This document shows, in pieces, positions 34,446 to 43,246 of a DNA stretch of 64,000 nt. The notes below the pieces were generated by a model. The model saw only the letters and a list, made by a program, of their open reading frames with translations. It did not search any database and was not told the origin of the DNA. Location of the stretch: the NCBI RefSeq assembly GCF_014652235.1, contig NZ_BMYK01000012.1, positions 82,521 through 146,520 of the forward strand, written 5' to 3'. The stretch's first letter is position 1, and each line of letters opens with the position of its first letter. Origin of the DNA: Pseudorhodoferax aquiterrae. GTDB lineage: Bacteria; Pseudomonadota; Gammaproteobacteria; Burkholderiales; Burkholderiaceae_C. The position numbers and the translations under genes were made by a program.

Positions 34446-34954
34446 CAAGGAACCTGCTGGTCCTCGACGACACCATCTTCCAGAACGCTCTGCGCGCAGC
34501 ACAAGCCATGGGCCGAGACATCCCGTTGCCGTCTGGCATGCTGAATTCACCGCTGACGGACGAGCTGGCCGACTGGGTGGACCGGCTGTGGGATTTCGCG
34601 GAAGCCGCGCTCGTGCGCGCCTACCGCGACGGCCGCGCCGCGGCGCAGCCCATGATCGATCAGCTGGGCGCAAAGCTGCAGGAGGCTGGCGCCGCCGTGG
34701 CCAACCGGCTGAACGATATACGCGCCGCCCTCACCGAAAAGCTGAACGCCTGCCTGCAGGCCGCCATCGACGGCGCACTGGCTCGCGTGCGCCCGTTCGT
34801 GCTGGTCGGTGGCGAGCGACTGGCACTGCAGAAAGTCGGCGTGGAACAGAAGATCAGCCTGTCTGGCTCGCTCAAGGCTTCGCTGGAAAGCCTGTGCGAG
34901 TTCGTGGCCGACGGTGAATTCGCCATCTCGACGGAGTACGGCATGCCGCGCTGA
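34442..34954 (+). CDS. Uncharacterised 170-residue partner of the metallopeptidase-like protein
   Basis: An unrecognised protein. Residues 35-115 form long amphipathic helices rich in Ala, Leu, Arg and Gln (AALVRAYRDGRAAAQPMIDQ). The last 50 residues are predicted beta-rich (ALQKVGVEQKISLSGSLKASL, CEFVADGEFAISTEYG). No catalytic motif or signal peptide is visible. It begins inside the stop codon of the large gene, so the two proteins are probably made in fixed ratio and may act together as enzyme and partner, inhibitor or substrate. flhB follows after 102 nt. Confidence 0.75.
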   Translation: MTRNLLVLDDTIFQNALRAAQAMGRDIPLPSGMLNSPLTDELADWVDRLWDFAEAALVRAYRDGRAAAQPMIDQLGAKLQEAGAAVANRLNDIRAALTEKLNACLQAAIDGALARVRPFVLVGGERLALQKVGVEQKISLSGSLKASLESLCEFVADGEFAISTEYGMPR

Positions 34955-35056
34955 CGGCAGGGCGCCGGACCTGGATCAGACCCGGCAATCCACCTCTTAT
35001 CGCGCCTTCGTTGCGGCGCCGGCTCCCCACAATGCGGCTCACCCCGAGCCCCATCC

Positions 35057-36271
35057 ATGGAATCCAGCAGCCAAGACCGCAATTTGCCCGCGTCGGAGCG
35101 CAAGCTCCAGCAGGCCCGCAAGGACGGCCAGGTCGCCCGCTCGCGCGACCTGTCCAACCTGGCGGTGCTGGGCGTGGGCGCATTCGCGCTGCTGGCGCTG
35201 GCGCCCTGGATGTTCGGCCGCCTGCAGCTGGCGGTGCACCACCAGCTGCGCTTTTCCGCCGACACCCTGCTGCATCCGCTGCAGATGCTGGACCGGCTGC
35301 AGAGCATGACCTTGGCCGGCCTCGTCGTGGCGCTGGCGCTGGCCGCCATCGTGCTGGTGGCCGCGGTCGGCAGCACGGTCGCCGCCGGCGGCTGGGTCGT
35401 GACCACCAAGCCGCTCACGCCGGACCTGAACCGCCTGAACCCGCTCAGCGGCTTCGGCAAGATGTTCACCAAGGAAAAGCTGGTGGAGACGGCCAAGCTG
35501 CTGGCCATCACCATCGTGCTGGGCGTCGTGGCCTGGTTCTACCTGAAGGGCAGCATCGAGACCGTGGCCATGATGGTGCTGCAGCCCTCGCCGCGCTCCA
35601 TCGTGCTGCTGGGCGACTGGCTGACCAAGGGCGTGGCGCTGCTGCTGCTGGTGATCTTCGCGGTGGCCATGTTCGACGTGCCGATCCAGCTGTTCCTGCA
35701 CAAGTCGCGGCTCAAGATGTCGCACCAGGAAGTCAAGCAGGAGCACAAGGAGTCCGAGGGCAACCCGCAGCTCAAGGGCAAGCTGCGCCAGCGCGCCCGC
35801 GAGATCGCCAACCGCCGCAGCATCCAGGCCGTGCCCAAGGCCGACTTCGTGCTCATGAACCCGACCCACTTCGCCGTGGCGCTGCGCTACGACGAGAAGA
35901 CCATGGCTGCGCCGCAGGTCATCGCCAAGGGCGCGGACCTGCTGGCCTTCCGCATCCGCGAGGTGGCGCAGCAGCACGCCGTGCCGGTGCTGCAGTCGCC
36001 CATGCTGGCGCGCGCGCTGTACGCCCATGCCGAGCTGGAGGGCGAGATTCCCTCGGCGCTGTACACGGCCGTGGCCCAGATCCTGGCCTACGTCTACCGG
36101 CTGAAGGCCGCGATGCGCGGCGACGGCCCGATGCCCGAAGAACAGCCCGAACCATTCGTGCCGCCGGAACTCGACCCGCTGGGCAAGACGGTGGCGGCCG
36201 AAACCACAGCCACCGGCGCCGCCGACCCGGACGCTCCGCTGGATGAACTCAAGCCCGTGGAGCCGCGCTGA
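35057..36271 (+). CDS. flhB: Flagellar export switch protein FlhB
   Basis: A 404-residue export-gate protein that changes substrate class once the hook is complete. It has four membrane segments in residues 30-210 and a cytoplasmic domain with the autocleavage motif NPTH (residues 268-271). The conserved opening DRNLPASERKLQQARKDGQVARS is present. The Pro/Glu-rich tail after residue 350 is somewhat long. It abuts flhA, sharing one base (36271). Confidence 0.98.
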   Translation: MESSSQDRNLPASERKLQQARKDGQVARSRDLSNLAVLGVGAFALLALAPWMFGRLQLAVHHQLRFSADTLLHPLQMLDRLQSMTLAGLVVALALAAIVLVAAVGSTVAAGGWVVTTKPLTPDLNRLNPLSGFGKMFTKEKLVETAKLLAITIVLGVVAWFYLKGSIETVAMMVLQPSPRSIVLLGDWLTKGVALLLLVIFAVAMFDVPIQLFLHKSRLKMSHQEVKQEHKESEGNPQLKGKLRQRAREIANRRSIQAVPKADFVLMNPTHFAVALRYDEKTMAAPQVIAKGADLLAFRIREVAQQHAVPVLQSPMLARALYAHAELEGEIPSALYTAVAQILAYVYRLKAAMRGDGPMPEEQPEPFVPPELDPLGKTVAAETTATGAADPDAPLDELKPVEPR

Positions 36272-38349
36272 TGCCGACCTCTCCGCAAGCCCTGCTCGCC
36301 GCGCTGCAGCGCCACAGCACGCATGTGCGCGGCATCGCCGCACCGGTGCTGGTGGTGGCGATCCTCTCGCTCATGGTGCTGCCGATCCCGACCTGGATGC
36401 TGGACACCTTCTTCACGATCAACATCGCGATGGCGCTGATGGTCATGATGGTGGCGGCCTACATGGTGCGGCCGCTGGATTTCTCGGCCTTCCCGGCCGT
36501 GCTGCTGCTGACCACGCTGATGCGGCTTTCGCTGAACGTGGCCACCACGCGGGTGGTGCTCATGGAAGGCCACACCGGCGCGGGCGCGGCCGGCGCCGTG
36601 ATCGAGGCCTTCGGCCACTTCCTGATCGGCGGCAACTTCGCCGTCGGCCTGATCGTGTTCATGGTGCTGGTGGTGATCAACTTCATCGTGATCACCAAGG
36701 GCGCCGAGCGCATCGCCGAGGTCTCGGCCCGCTTCACGCTGGACGCCATGCCCGGCAAGCAGATGGCGGTGGACGCGGACCTCAACGCCGGCCTCATCGA
36801 CGACAAGGAGGCCAAGCGCCGCCGTGCCGAGGTGGCCGAGGAGGCCGAGTTCTTCGGCTCCATGGACGGTGCCAGCAAGTTCGTGCGCGGCGACGCCATC
36901 GCCGCCATCCTGATCCTGGTCATCAACATCGTCGGCGGCTTCGCCATCGGCATGCTGCAGCACGGCCTGTCGGCCAGCGATGCGGCCAACAGCTACATCC
37001 TGCTGGCCGTCGGCGACGCGCTGGTGGCGCAGATCCCGGGCCTCCTGATCTCGGTGGCGGCGGCGATGGTGGTCTCGCGCGTGGGCAAGGAGCGCGACAT
37101 CGGCAAGCAGATCGTGGCGCAGATGTTCGACTCGCCGCGCGCGCTGGCCATCACGGCCGGCATCCTGGCGCTGCTGGGCCTGGTGCCCAACATGCCGCAC
37201 GTGGTGTTCCTGGGCGTGGCGTCGGTGCTGGGCTACATGGCCTGGAAGATGGCCAACAAGCCCAAGGAAGGCACGCTGGTGGCCGGCCCGCCGCCGGCAC
37301 CCGCCGACAACGAAGCCAGCTGGGACGATCTGCAGCCCGTGGACCTGCTGGGCCTGGAGCTGGGCTACCGGCTCATCACGCTGGTGGACAAGACGCGCCA
37401 GGGCGACCTGCTCAACCGCATCAAGGGCGTGCGCCGCAAATTCGCGCAGGAGGTCGGCTTCCTGCCGCCGGCCGTGCACGTGCGCGACAACCTGGAGCTC
37501 AAGCCCAGCGCCTACCGCATCACGCTGCGCGGCGTGGTCGTCGGCGAGGGCGAGGCCTATCCGGGCATGTACCTGGCCATCAACCCGGGTGGCATCAGCA
37601 CGCCGCTGATCGGCACCGCCACCACCGACCCGGCCTTCGGCCTGCCGGCCCACTGGATCGACGAGCGCCAGAAGGAAGCCGCCCAAATGGCCGGCTTTAC
37701 GGTCGTTGATTCGGAGACCGTGATGGCCACCCATTTGTCACACTTGATGCAGGTGCAGGCGGCCCGTCTGCTCAGCCGCACCGAGACCCAGCAACTGGTG
37801 GAACACGTGACGCGCCTGGCTCCCAAACTGATCGAGGAAGTGGTTCCGAAGATGGTGCCGCTGGCCACGTTCCAGAAGGTCCTGCAGCTGCTGCTGGAGG
37901 AATCGGTGCACATCCGCGACATCCGCAGCATCGTCGAATCGCTGGCCGAGCATGCAAGCAGCGTGAGCGACCCGCTGGAGCTGGCCCGCCGCGTGCGCAT
38001 CGCGCTGGCCCCGGCCATCGTGCAGCAGATCTACGGCCCCACGCGCGAGCTCAACGTGATCGCCATCGAACCCGCGCTCGAGCGGCTGCTGGTGCAGGCC
38101 CTGGGCAGCGCCGCCGGCCCCTCGCTGGACCCCAGCGTCGCCGAGCTGCTGACCAAGAACGCGGCCGACGTGGCCATGAAGCAGGAAGAACTCGGCGTGC
38201 CGGCCTGCCTGCTGGTGCCCGACCAGATCCGCAACGCCATCTCGCGCCTGGTGCGGCGCGTCGCTCCCCGCCTGCAGGTGCTGGGGCACAGCGAGATCCC
38301 TGAAACGCATTCCATCCGTATCGGCCCCATCCTCAGAGGTGCAAATTGA
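36271..38349 (+). CDS. flhA: Flagellar export gate protein FlhA
   Basis: A 692-residue export gate with about eight membrane segments in the first 330 residues (TLMRLSLNVATTRVVL, DLNAGLIDDKEAKRRR loop) and a large cytoplasmic domain that forms the nonameric docking ring for chaperone-cargo complexes (LLGLELGYRLITLVDK, HLSHLMQVQAARLLSR). It starts on the last base of flhB and ends within the TTGA start/stop overlap with flhF. Confidence 0.98.
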   Translation: MPTSPQALLAALQRHSTHVRGIAAPVLVVAILSLMVLPIPTWMLDTFFTINIAMALMVMMVAAYMVRPLDFSAFPAVLLLTTLMRLSLNVATTRVVLMEGHTGAGAAGAVIEAFGHFLIGGNFAVGLIVFMVLVVINFIVITKGAERIAEVSARFTLDAMPGKQMAVDADLNAGLIDDKEAKRRRAEVAEEAEFFGSMDGASKFVRGDAIAAILILVINIVGGFAIGMLQHGLSASDAANSYILLAVGDALVAQIPGLLISVAAAMVVSRVGKERDIGKQIVAQMFDSPRALAITAGILALLGLVPNMPHVVFLGVASVLGYMAWKMANKPKEGTLVAGPPPAPADNEASWDDLQPVDLLGLELGYRLITLVDKTRQGDLLNRIKGVRRKFAQEVGFLPPAVHVRDNLELKPSAYRITLRGVVVGEGEAYPGMYLAINPGGISTPLIGTATTDPAFGLPAHWIDERQKEAAQMAGFTVVDSETVMATHLSHLMQVQAARLLSRTETQQLVEHVTRLAPKLIEEVVPKMVPLATFQKVLQLLLEESVHIRDIRSIVESLAEHASSVSDPLELARRVRIALAPAIVQQIYGPTRELNVIAIEPALERLLVQALGSAAGPSLDPSVAELLTKNAADVAMKQEELGVPACLLVPDQIRNAISRLVRRVAPRLQVLGHSEIPETHSIRIGPILRGAN

Positions 38350-39926
38350 ACATCCAACGCTTTACCGCCGCGACCTCGCGCGAAGCCCTGGCCAAGGCCC
38401 GGATGGCATTCGGTGAGGGCACGCTGATCCTGTCCAACCGCCAGACCGCGACCGGCGTGGAGGTCATGGCCACGGCCGAGGACGCCGTCGCTGCGCCGCC
38501 CGCGCAGGCCGCGCAGGCCGCCACCGGCCAGACCCGCCCCGCACCGCGCCGCACGCCCATGGCCGCCGAGAAGACGCCCGTGGCCGAGGACGCCGAGCAG
38601 CTCGCCATGAGCACGCTGTCGTTCCAGGACTATGTGCGCGAACGCATGCTGCGCCGCCGCCACGAAGCCATGGGCGCAGCCGCCACGCCCAAGCCCGCCG
38701 CCACCAGCACGGCCAGGCCCCCGATCGCGCCGATCGTCGCCAAGCCCTCCTCGCTGTCCGAGCGTGCCGAACGCGAGGTGCAGACCCTGCGCAAGCCGCC
38801 GGCCTCCGTGCAGCTCGCGCAGCTGGCCGAACGCCTCGAGGCCGCCAACGCGGCGCAGGCCGCCGCGGCGGCCAAGCCGGTGGCGGCCAAGCCCGCGCCG
38901 CATGCCCTGCCCTTCGTCAAGGAGGTGCTGCGCACCCGTCCGCAGCCCGGCCCCGCCGCGCCCGTGGCCGCACCGGCTTCGCAAGGCATCGTCGACGAGC
39001 TGCACGCGATGAAGGAGATGATCGAGGAGCGCTTCAGCACCCTGGCCTGGCTCGGCCAGGCCAAGCAGGACCCGATCCAGTCCAACCTCATGCTCAAGCT
39101 GATCCGTGCCGGTTACTCCCCGAGCCTGGCGCGCGCGCTGCTGGAGCGCATGCCTGCGGACTGTTCCGCCGCCCAGGCCGTGCACTGGATCATCGAGGTG
39201 CTGCAGCGCAACCTGCACACCGACACGGGGGCCGCGCCGCTGTACAGCGAAGGCGGCGTGTTCGCCCTGGTCGGTGCCACCGGCGTGGGCAAGACCACCA
39301 CCGCCGCCAAGCTGGCCGCGCACTGCGTGCAGGAGCATGGTGCGGCCAGCGTGGGCCTGATCACGCTGGACACCTACCGCGTGGGCGCGCACGAGCAGCT
39401 GCGCAGCTACGGCCGCATGCTGGGCGTGGTGGCGCACCTCGCGCACGACCGCGCCGCGCTGCAAGACCTGCTGGGCCTGCTGGCCGGCAAGAAGATGGTG
39501 CTGGTGGACACCACCGGCGTGGCCCCGCGCGACCCGCGCAAGCAAGGCATGCTGGACATGCTGGACCTGCCCGATGTGCAGCGCCTGCTGGTGGTCAATG
39601 CGGGCGGCCAGGGCGACCAGCTCGACGACGTGATGGGTGCCTTCAAGACCGGCGGCGTGCAGCAGACCATCCTGTCCAAGGTGGACGAGGCCGTGAAGCT
39701 GGGCCCGGCGCTGGACGCCACCATCCGCCACCAGCTGCTGGTGCGCGGCATCTGCAACGGCCAGCGCGTGCCCGAGGACTTCGAGCGCGCCGACGCTGCC
39801 AAGCTGGTCGCCGCCTCCATGCGCAGCAACGTGCGCTCGGCCTACGACCCCAAGCCGGCCGACCTCAGCTTCATCTTCTCCACGGCCGGCGCCGCCCCGC
39901 TGCGTGCCGAGCGCGCCCATGCTTGA
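38346..39926 (+). CDS. flhF: Flagellar biosynthesis GTPase FlhF
   Basis: A 526-residue SRP-type GTPase that fixes flagellum position and number. The long N-terminal basic/Ala-Pro linker (B domain) runs to about residue 215. The N and G domains follow, with P-loop GATGVGKTT (residues 310-318), LDTYRVGAHEQLRSY and VDTTGVAPRD. The start is TTG at 38346 inside the flhA stop (TTGA), with AGAGG just upstream; the next ATG would lose the conserved MNIQRF opening. FlhF usually goes with polar flagella. Confidence 0.95.
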   Translation: MNIQRFTAATSREALAKARMAFGEGTLILSNRQTATGVEVMATAEDAVAAPPAQAAQAATGQTRPAPRRTPMAAEKTPVAEDAEQLAMSTLSFQDYVRERMLRRRHEAMGAAATPKPAATSTARPPIAPIVAKPSSLSERAEREVQTLRKPPASVQLAQLAERLEAANAAQAAAAAKPVAAKPAPHALPFVKEVLRTRPQPGPAAPVAAPASQGIVDELHAMKEMIEERFSTLAWLGQAKQDPIQSNLMLKLIRAGYSPSLARALLERMPADCSAAQAVHWIIEVLQRNLHTDTGAAPLYSEGGVFALVGATGVGKTTTAAKLAAHCVQEHGAASVGLITLDTYRVGAHEQLRSYGRMLGVVAHLAHDRAALQDLLGLLAGKKMVLVDTTGVAPRDPRKQGMLDMLDLPDVQRLLVVNAGGQGDQLDDVMGAFKTGGVQQTILSKVDEAVKLGPALDATIRHQLLVRGICNGQRVPEDFERADAAKLVAASMRSNVRSAYDPKPADLSFIFSTAGAAPLRAERAHA

Positions 39927-40647
39927 CGCCTTCGCCGACCAGGGCGCGAGCCTGCGCCAGGCCCGCCCGCCCGCACCGGCCCGGCTCATCACGCTGGTGA
40001 GCCAGGGCGAGCAGGAGCACGAGCAGGCCCTGCTGTGGCAGCTGTGCCAGGCGCTGCAGAACTACGGCTATCCGCCCGTGGTGCTGGACGGCACCAGCCT
40101 GGAATCCAGCGAGCGCCCCGGCCTGGTGGACCTCATGCAGCACACGCCCTGGGGCGCGCTGGGCGCGACCGAGGATTCCGACTGGGCCGTGATGCCCGCC
40201 GCCGCCGGCCTGCGCGCGCTGGGCCGGGCCCGGCCGCGGCCGCTGGACCTGCTCGGTGCACTGTTCCAGGGCTGCGGCGTGCTGGTGCTCTATGCGCGCG
40301 CCGAACTGTTGATTCCGGTGCTGGCCGACAGCGCCGCCCAGCCGGTGCTGGCCGTCGCGCCGGGCCGCCATGCGCTGCTGCGCGGCTACCGCACGCTCAA
40401 GCAGTTCCAGCAGGAGGGCCGGCTGGCGCCCACGCTGGTCTCGCTGATCACCTCGTCGCTCCGCAACGCAGACCAATTGGCCCGTACGACCGGCCGAAGT
40501 CTGCAAAAATGCGCCCTGACCTTCCTGGGCTGCGAGACCGACATGATCACCGTGCGCAGTGAACCGCAAGCCGAGCAGCGCAGCGACGACGTGCGCCGGC
40601 TGGCGCTGCGCCTGCTCGAGAACGGCGCTGTGCCCTTCATGGCCTGA
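39919..40647 (+). CDS. flhG: Degenerate FlhG (FleN/YlxH-like) protein without P-loop
   Basis: A 242-residue protein in the usual flhG place between flhF and fliA. The N-terminus keeps the FlhG activator motif DQxxxLR (D7, Q8, L12, R13 in FADQGASLRQAR), which stimulates FlhF GTPase. The MinD-like ATPase part is eroded: where KGGxGKT should be, the sequence reads LVSQGEQEHEQALLWQL, and no Walker A lysines or switch motifs remain. The C-terminal half has only faint MinD-like pattern. It overlaps flhF by 8 nt. It may regulate FlhF without ATP-driven membrane cycling. Confidence in FlhG descent is moderate to good. Confidence 0.75.
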   Translation: MLDAFADQGASLRQARPPAPARLITLVSQGEQEHEQALLWQLCQALQNYGYPPVVLDGTSLESSERPGLVDLMQHTPWGALGATEDSDWAVMPAAAGLRALGRARPRPLDLLGALFQGCGVLVLYARAELLIPVLADSAAQPVLAVAPGRHALLRGYRTLKQFQQEGRLAPTLVSLITSSLRNADQLARTTGRSLQKCALTFLGCETDMITVRSEPQAEQRSDDVRRLALRLLENGAVPFMA

Positions 40648-40721
40648 GGTGCACTTGCGCGTACGCTCCATCTCACCTGCCCACCCCCATCACCGCGCGG
40701 CGGCGAAGGGAGGCGACTGAC

Positions 40722-41435
40722 ATGTACACCGCCAAAGGCCAACTCGACCGCGAGCACATGATCCGGCAGTACGTGCCGCTGGTGCGCCGCCTTGCGCACC
40801 ACATGATCGCCAAGCTGCCGGCCAACGTGGAGCTGGACGACCTGATCCAGGTCGGCATGATCGGCCTGTCCGAGGCGCTGACGCGCTACGAGGCGGCCCA
40901 GGGCGTGCAGTTCGAGACCTTCGCCACGCAGCGCATCCGCGGCGCCATGATCGACGAGTTGCGCGAGGGCGACTGGATGTCGCGCGGCTCGCGCAAGAGC
41001 CAGAAGGACATCGAACGCGCCGTGCAGCGCGTGGAACAACGCCTGGGCCGCAGCGCCAAGGAGTCCGAGATCGCGGCCGAACTCGGCATGGCGCTCGGCG
41101 AATACCAGGAACTGCTGGACAAGGTGCGCGGCACCCAGCTCGTGTACCTGGAAGACATGGGCGGCGACGAGGATGCCGAGGGCTTCCTCGACCGCCACAC
41201 CGGCGACGCCGAGGCCGACCCACTGAACCTGCTGCGCAACGACCGCTTGCGCAGTGCGCTGGTCGAGGCCATCAAGTCGCTGCCCAAGCGCGAACAGTAC
41301 ATCATGAGCATGTACTACGAGAAGGACCTCAACCTCAAGGAGATCGCCGCGGTGCTGGGCATCACCGAATCGCGCGTGTGCCAATTGCACAGCCAGTCGG
41401 TGGCGCGGCTGCGCGCCAAGATGCGGGCGCATTGA
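40722..41435 (+). CDS. fliA: RNA polymerase sigma factor FliA (sigma-28)
   Basis: A 237-residue sigma factor for late flagellar genes. Region 2 (YVPLVRRLAHHMIAKLPANVELDDLIQVGMIGL, in part), region 3 and the region 4 helix-turn-helix (LNLKEIAAVLGITESRVCQLHSQSVARLR) are intact. A GGGAGG site lies upstream. It is the last gene of the flhB-A-F-G-fliA run and ends at a strong terminator. Its anti-sigma factor FlgM is encoded just across that terminator. Confidence 0.98.
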   Translation: MYTAKGQLDREHMIRQYVPLVRRLAHHMIAKLPANVELDDLIQVGMIGLSEALTRYEAAQGVQFETFATQRIRGAMIDELREGDWMSRGSRKSQKDIERAVQRVEQRLGRSAKESEIAAELGMALGEYQELLDKVRGTQLVYLEDMGGDEDAEGFLDRHTGDAEADPLNLLRNDRLRSALVEAIKSLPKREQYIMSMYYEKDLNLKEIAAVLGITESRVCQLHSQSVARLRAKMRAH

Positions 41436-41465
41436 ACACGCCTGGGCCGACAGGCATGCAAAAAC

Positions 41466-41493
41466 GAACGCCCTGCGATGCAGGGCGTTCTTG
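41466..41493. terminator. Bidirectional intrinsic terminator between fliA and flgN
   Basis: A perfect 11-bp stem GAACGCCCTGC/GCAGGGCGTTC with a 3-nt loop. A TT follows on the plus strand, and on the minus strand the stem is followed by GTTTTTG. It lies 30 nt after the fliA stop and 20 nt after the flgN stop, so it ends both transcripts. Confidence 0.87.
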
Positions 41494-41513
41494 CATGCCG
41501 GTACTCAAGCGTC

Positions 41514-41885
41514 TTAGCGGGCGGGCGCCGAGTAGATCTGCGGCGCCGCGCCGCTGAAGCCGGCGCGCCGGCCCGGCGCCTGGTAGGTCGGCTGCTTGTG
41601 CGGCAGCACCACGGCCAGGCTGCGTGCCACCACCACGGTGCGGCGTGCGAGCTGGTCGCGCTGCTGCGCCAGCGCCCGCGCCAGCTGCGCCAGCCGCGCG
41701 CCCACGGCATCCGACAGCGGGCGGGGCTGTTCGGCGGCAGCGTGGGCCAGTTGCGCCAACGCCTGGCGGAACGCGAGCGCGCCGGCCTCGTAGGCGGTGG
41801 CATCGCCTTGCAGCAACAAGCGGGTCAGGGAATCGAGCTGCGCCTCGGCCTCGGCGAGCTGGTGGAGAAAGCTGTCAGCCACCAT
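41514..41885 (-). CDS. flgN: Flagellar chaperone FlgN
   Basis: A 123-residue helical protein placed directly behind flgM, the normal site of flgN. FlgN is the export chaperone for hook-filament junction proteins FlgK and FlgL. The first 90 residues are Ala/Leu/Gln-rich helices, and the C-terminal tail (YQAPGRRAGFSGAAPQIYSAPAR) is unstructured, as in FlgN. Sequence conservation is weak, so the call relies on size and context. Confidence 0.87.
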   Translation of the reverse strand: MVADSFLHQLAEAEAQLDSLTRLLLQGDATAYEAGALAFRQALAQLAHAAAEQPRPLSDAVGARLAQLARALAQQRDQLARRTVVVARSLAVVLPHKQPTYQAPGRRAGFSGAAPQIYSAPAR

Positions 41886-41918
41886 GGCGGTGGCTCCGGT
41901 TCAGGCTGTGGCCCAGCC

Positions 41919-42251
41919 TCAGTGGTTGCCGGTGCCGCGCTTGGGTTGCAGCATTTCCTGCGCATTGGCGAGCATCTTGTCGGCAATGGCTTCGGGATTG
42001 ATCTGGTAGCTGCCGTCGGCGATCGCCGCCTTGATCTCGTCGACCTTGGACTGATCGATGTCGCCAGCCTCGGCGCGGCGCGTGGCTTCCAGCGTCTTGC
42101 CCAGCGTGGACACGCTGACCGACGCGCCCGGCGTGGCCGCAGGCGTGCGGACAGCGGCCGCCTTCGCCTGGGCGGCGGCTTCCGTTTCTGGCCCGGGCCG
42201 CTTGGCCGGGGTGATTCCCGGATTCGGGTCGGGCGTCTGTCCGATCTTCAT
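41919..42251 (-). CDS. flgM: Anti-sigma-28 factor FlgM
   Basis: A 110-residue inhibitor of FliA that is exported once the hook is finished. It starts MKIGQTPDPN behind a GGAG site; an in-frame ATG four codons earlier is less likely. The N-terminal half is disordered and Ala/Pro-rich. The C-terminal sigma-binding part has VDEIKAAIADGSYQINPEAIADKML, a clear FlgM signature. A FliA promoter at 42294-42320 gives feedback control of the flgM-flgN transcript. Confidence 0.96.
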   Translation of the reverse strand: MKIGQTPDPNPGITPAKRPGPETEAAAQAKAAAVRTPAATPGASVSVSTLGKTLEATRRAEAGDIDQSKVDEIKAAIADGSYQINPEAIADKMLANAQEMLQPKRGTGNH

Positions 42252-42293
42252 TGCACTCTCCATGGCCCCTTTGAAAAGGGCATCGTGCAGATG

Positions 42294-42320
42294 CTATCGG
42301 CAGTTTCAAGAGCGACTTGA
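42294..42320 (-). promoter_or_regulatory. FliA (sigma-28) promoter for flgM-flgN
   Basis: On the minus strand TCAAGTCG-N11-GCCGATAG. The -10 box matches sigma-28 consensus at 7 of 8 positions, the -35 at 5 of 8, with the expected 11-nt spacer. It lies about 40 nt upstream of the flgM start, between flgA and flgM. Confidence 0.75.
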
Positions 42321-42352
42321 GGGCGAACATGTGAATTCCTTGCCGACAGGCG

Positions 42353-43054
42353 TCACATGGCCAGCTCGACTGTACGGGCGTCCAGCACGGTGCCCGTCAG
42401 GATGCGGCCGTTGTCCATGCGCACGCGCGCGGCCTGGCCGATCACGCCGACCGTCAGCGCCTGTCCGTCCGAGCTGATCGAAAAGCCCGAGCCCTGGGCC
42501 ACCACGCGCACCTGGGCGCCGGCCTGAAAGGCCAGCGGCGCGCGCACCATGGACTGGCGGATGGCCTGGCCGGGCATGTAGCTGCGCGTGGCGATCTGCC
42601 CGACCCACAGCGCCGGATCAGCGAGCACGGGCGAGCGGTCCTCGGCCCAGTCGACCTCGCCCTGCTCGGCGTCGTCGGCGGTCAGCACCGCGCCCTGGGC
42701 CACCTGGCCGCGCAGCAGCCAGGCCGGTCCGAAGGCCTTGACCGTGACGGGCAGGAACACGCTCCAGCGCGTGGCGCCGTCCACGCAGCGCAGGCCCAGC
42801 CGTGTGCGGCCCCACAGGCGGGTATTGGGCGGCATGTAGGGCTCGACCTGGCCGCAGGGCGCCAGCTTGAGCCGGCTGTCCAGCGCACCGATGCTGACCT
42901 CCATGCGCAGCGGGCCCTTGGCCTCGGCCGGCAGCTGGGCCAGCGCCTGCTCCACCCACTGCTGGCTGATCTGTTCGTACTGCGCCCAGGCCGGTGCGCA
43001 CAGCGCGGCGGCCAGCGGCCACAGGCCCTGTCGGAGCGTTCGTGCAAAACCCAT
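42353..43054 (-). CDS. flgA: Flagellar P-ring assembly protein FlgA
   Basis: A 233-residue periplasmic chaperone for P-ring assembly. A signal peptide (residues 1-24, ending AWA) precedes an N-terminal domain and a C-terminal SAF/beta-clip domain (LLRGQVAQGAVLTADD, IATRSYMPGQAIRQSMV, VGVIGQAARVRMDNGRILTG). The ATG at 43054 has an AGGAGG site 7 nt upstream; the ATG two codons before it would touch that site. It is divergent from flgB. Confidence 0.95.
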   Translation of the reverse strand: MGFARTLRQGLWPLAAALCAPAWAQYEQISQQWVEQALAQLPAEAKGPLRMEVSIGALDSRLKLAPCGQVEPYMPPNTRLWGRTRLGLRCVDGATRWSVFLPVTVKAFGPAWLLRGQVAQGAVLTADDAEQGEVDWAEDRSPVLADPALWVGQIATRSYMPGQAIRQSMVRAPLAFQAGAQVRVVAQGSGFSISSDGQALTVGVIGQAARVRMDNGRILTGTVLDARTVELAM

Positions 43055-43246
43055 GGCCATACCTCCTGCAAGCGTGAATGGGACAGCCGCAACTGTAGGC
43101 AGGCCGGCGCCGGTCGAAGCTCCGAACTGCGCGCCAAACAAGGCCCTCATCGCGGCTTCGCACAGCCGGCGGACTTTCACAATTCCCGGCACCCCCTGCT
43201 CCGTCCGCACCTGTGGCGGAGCCAACCATCGCACGAGGTGATGCCC

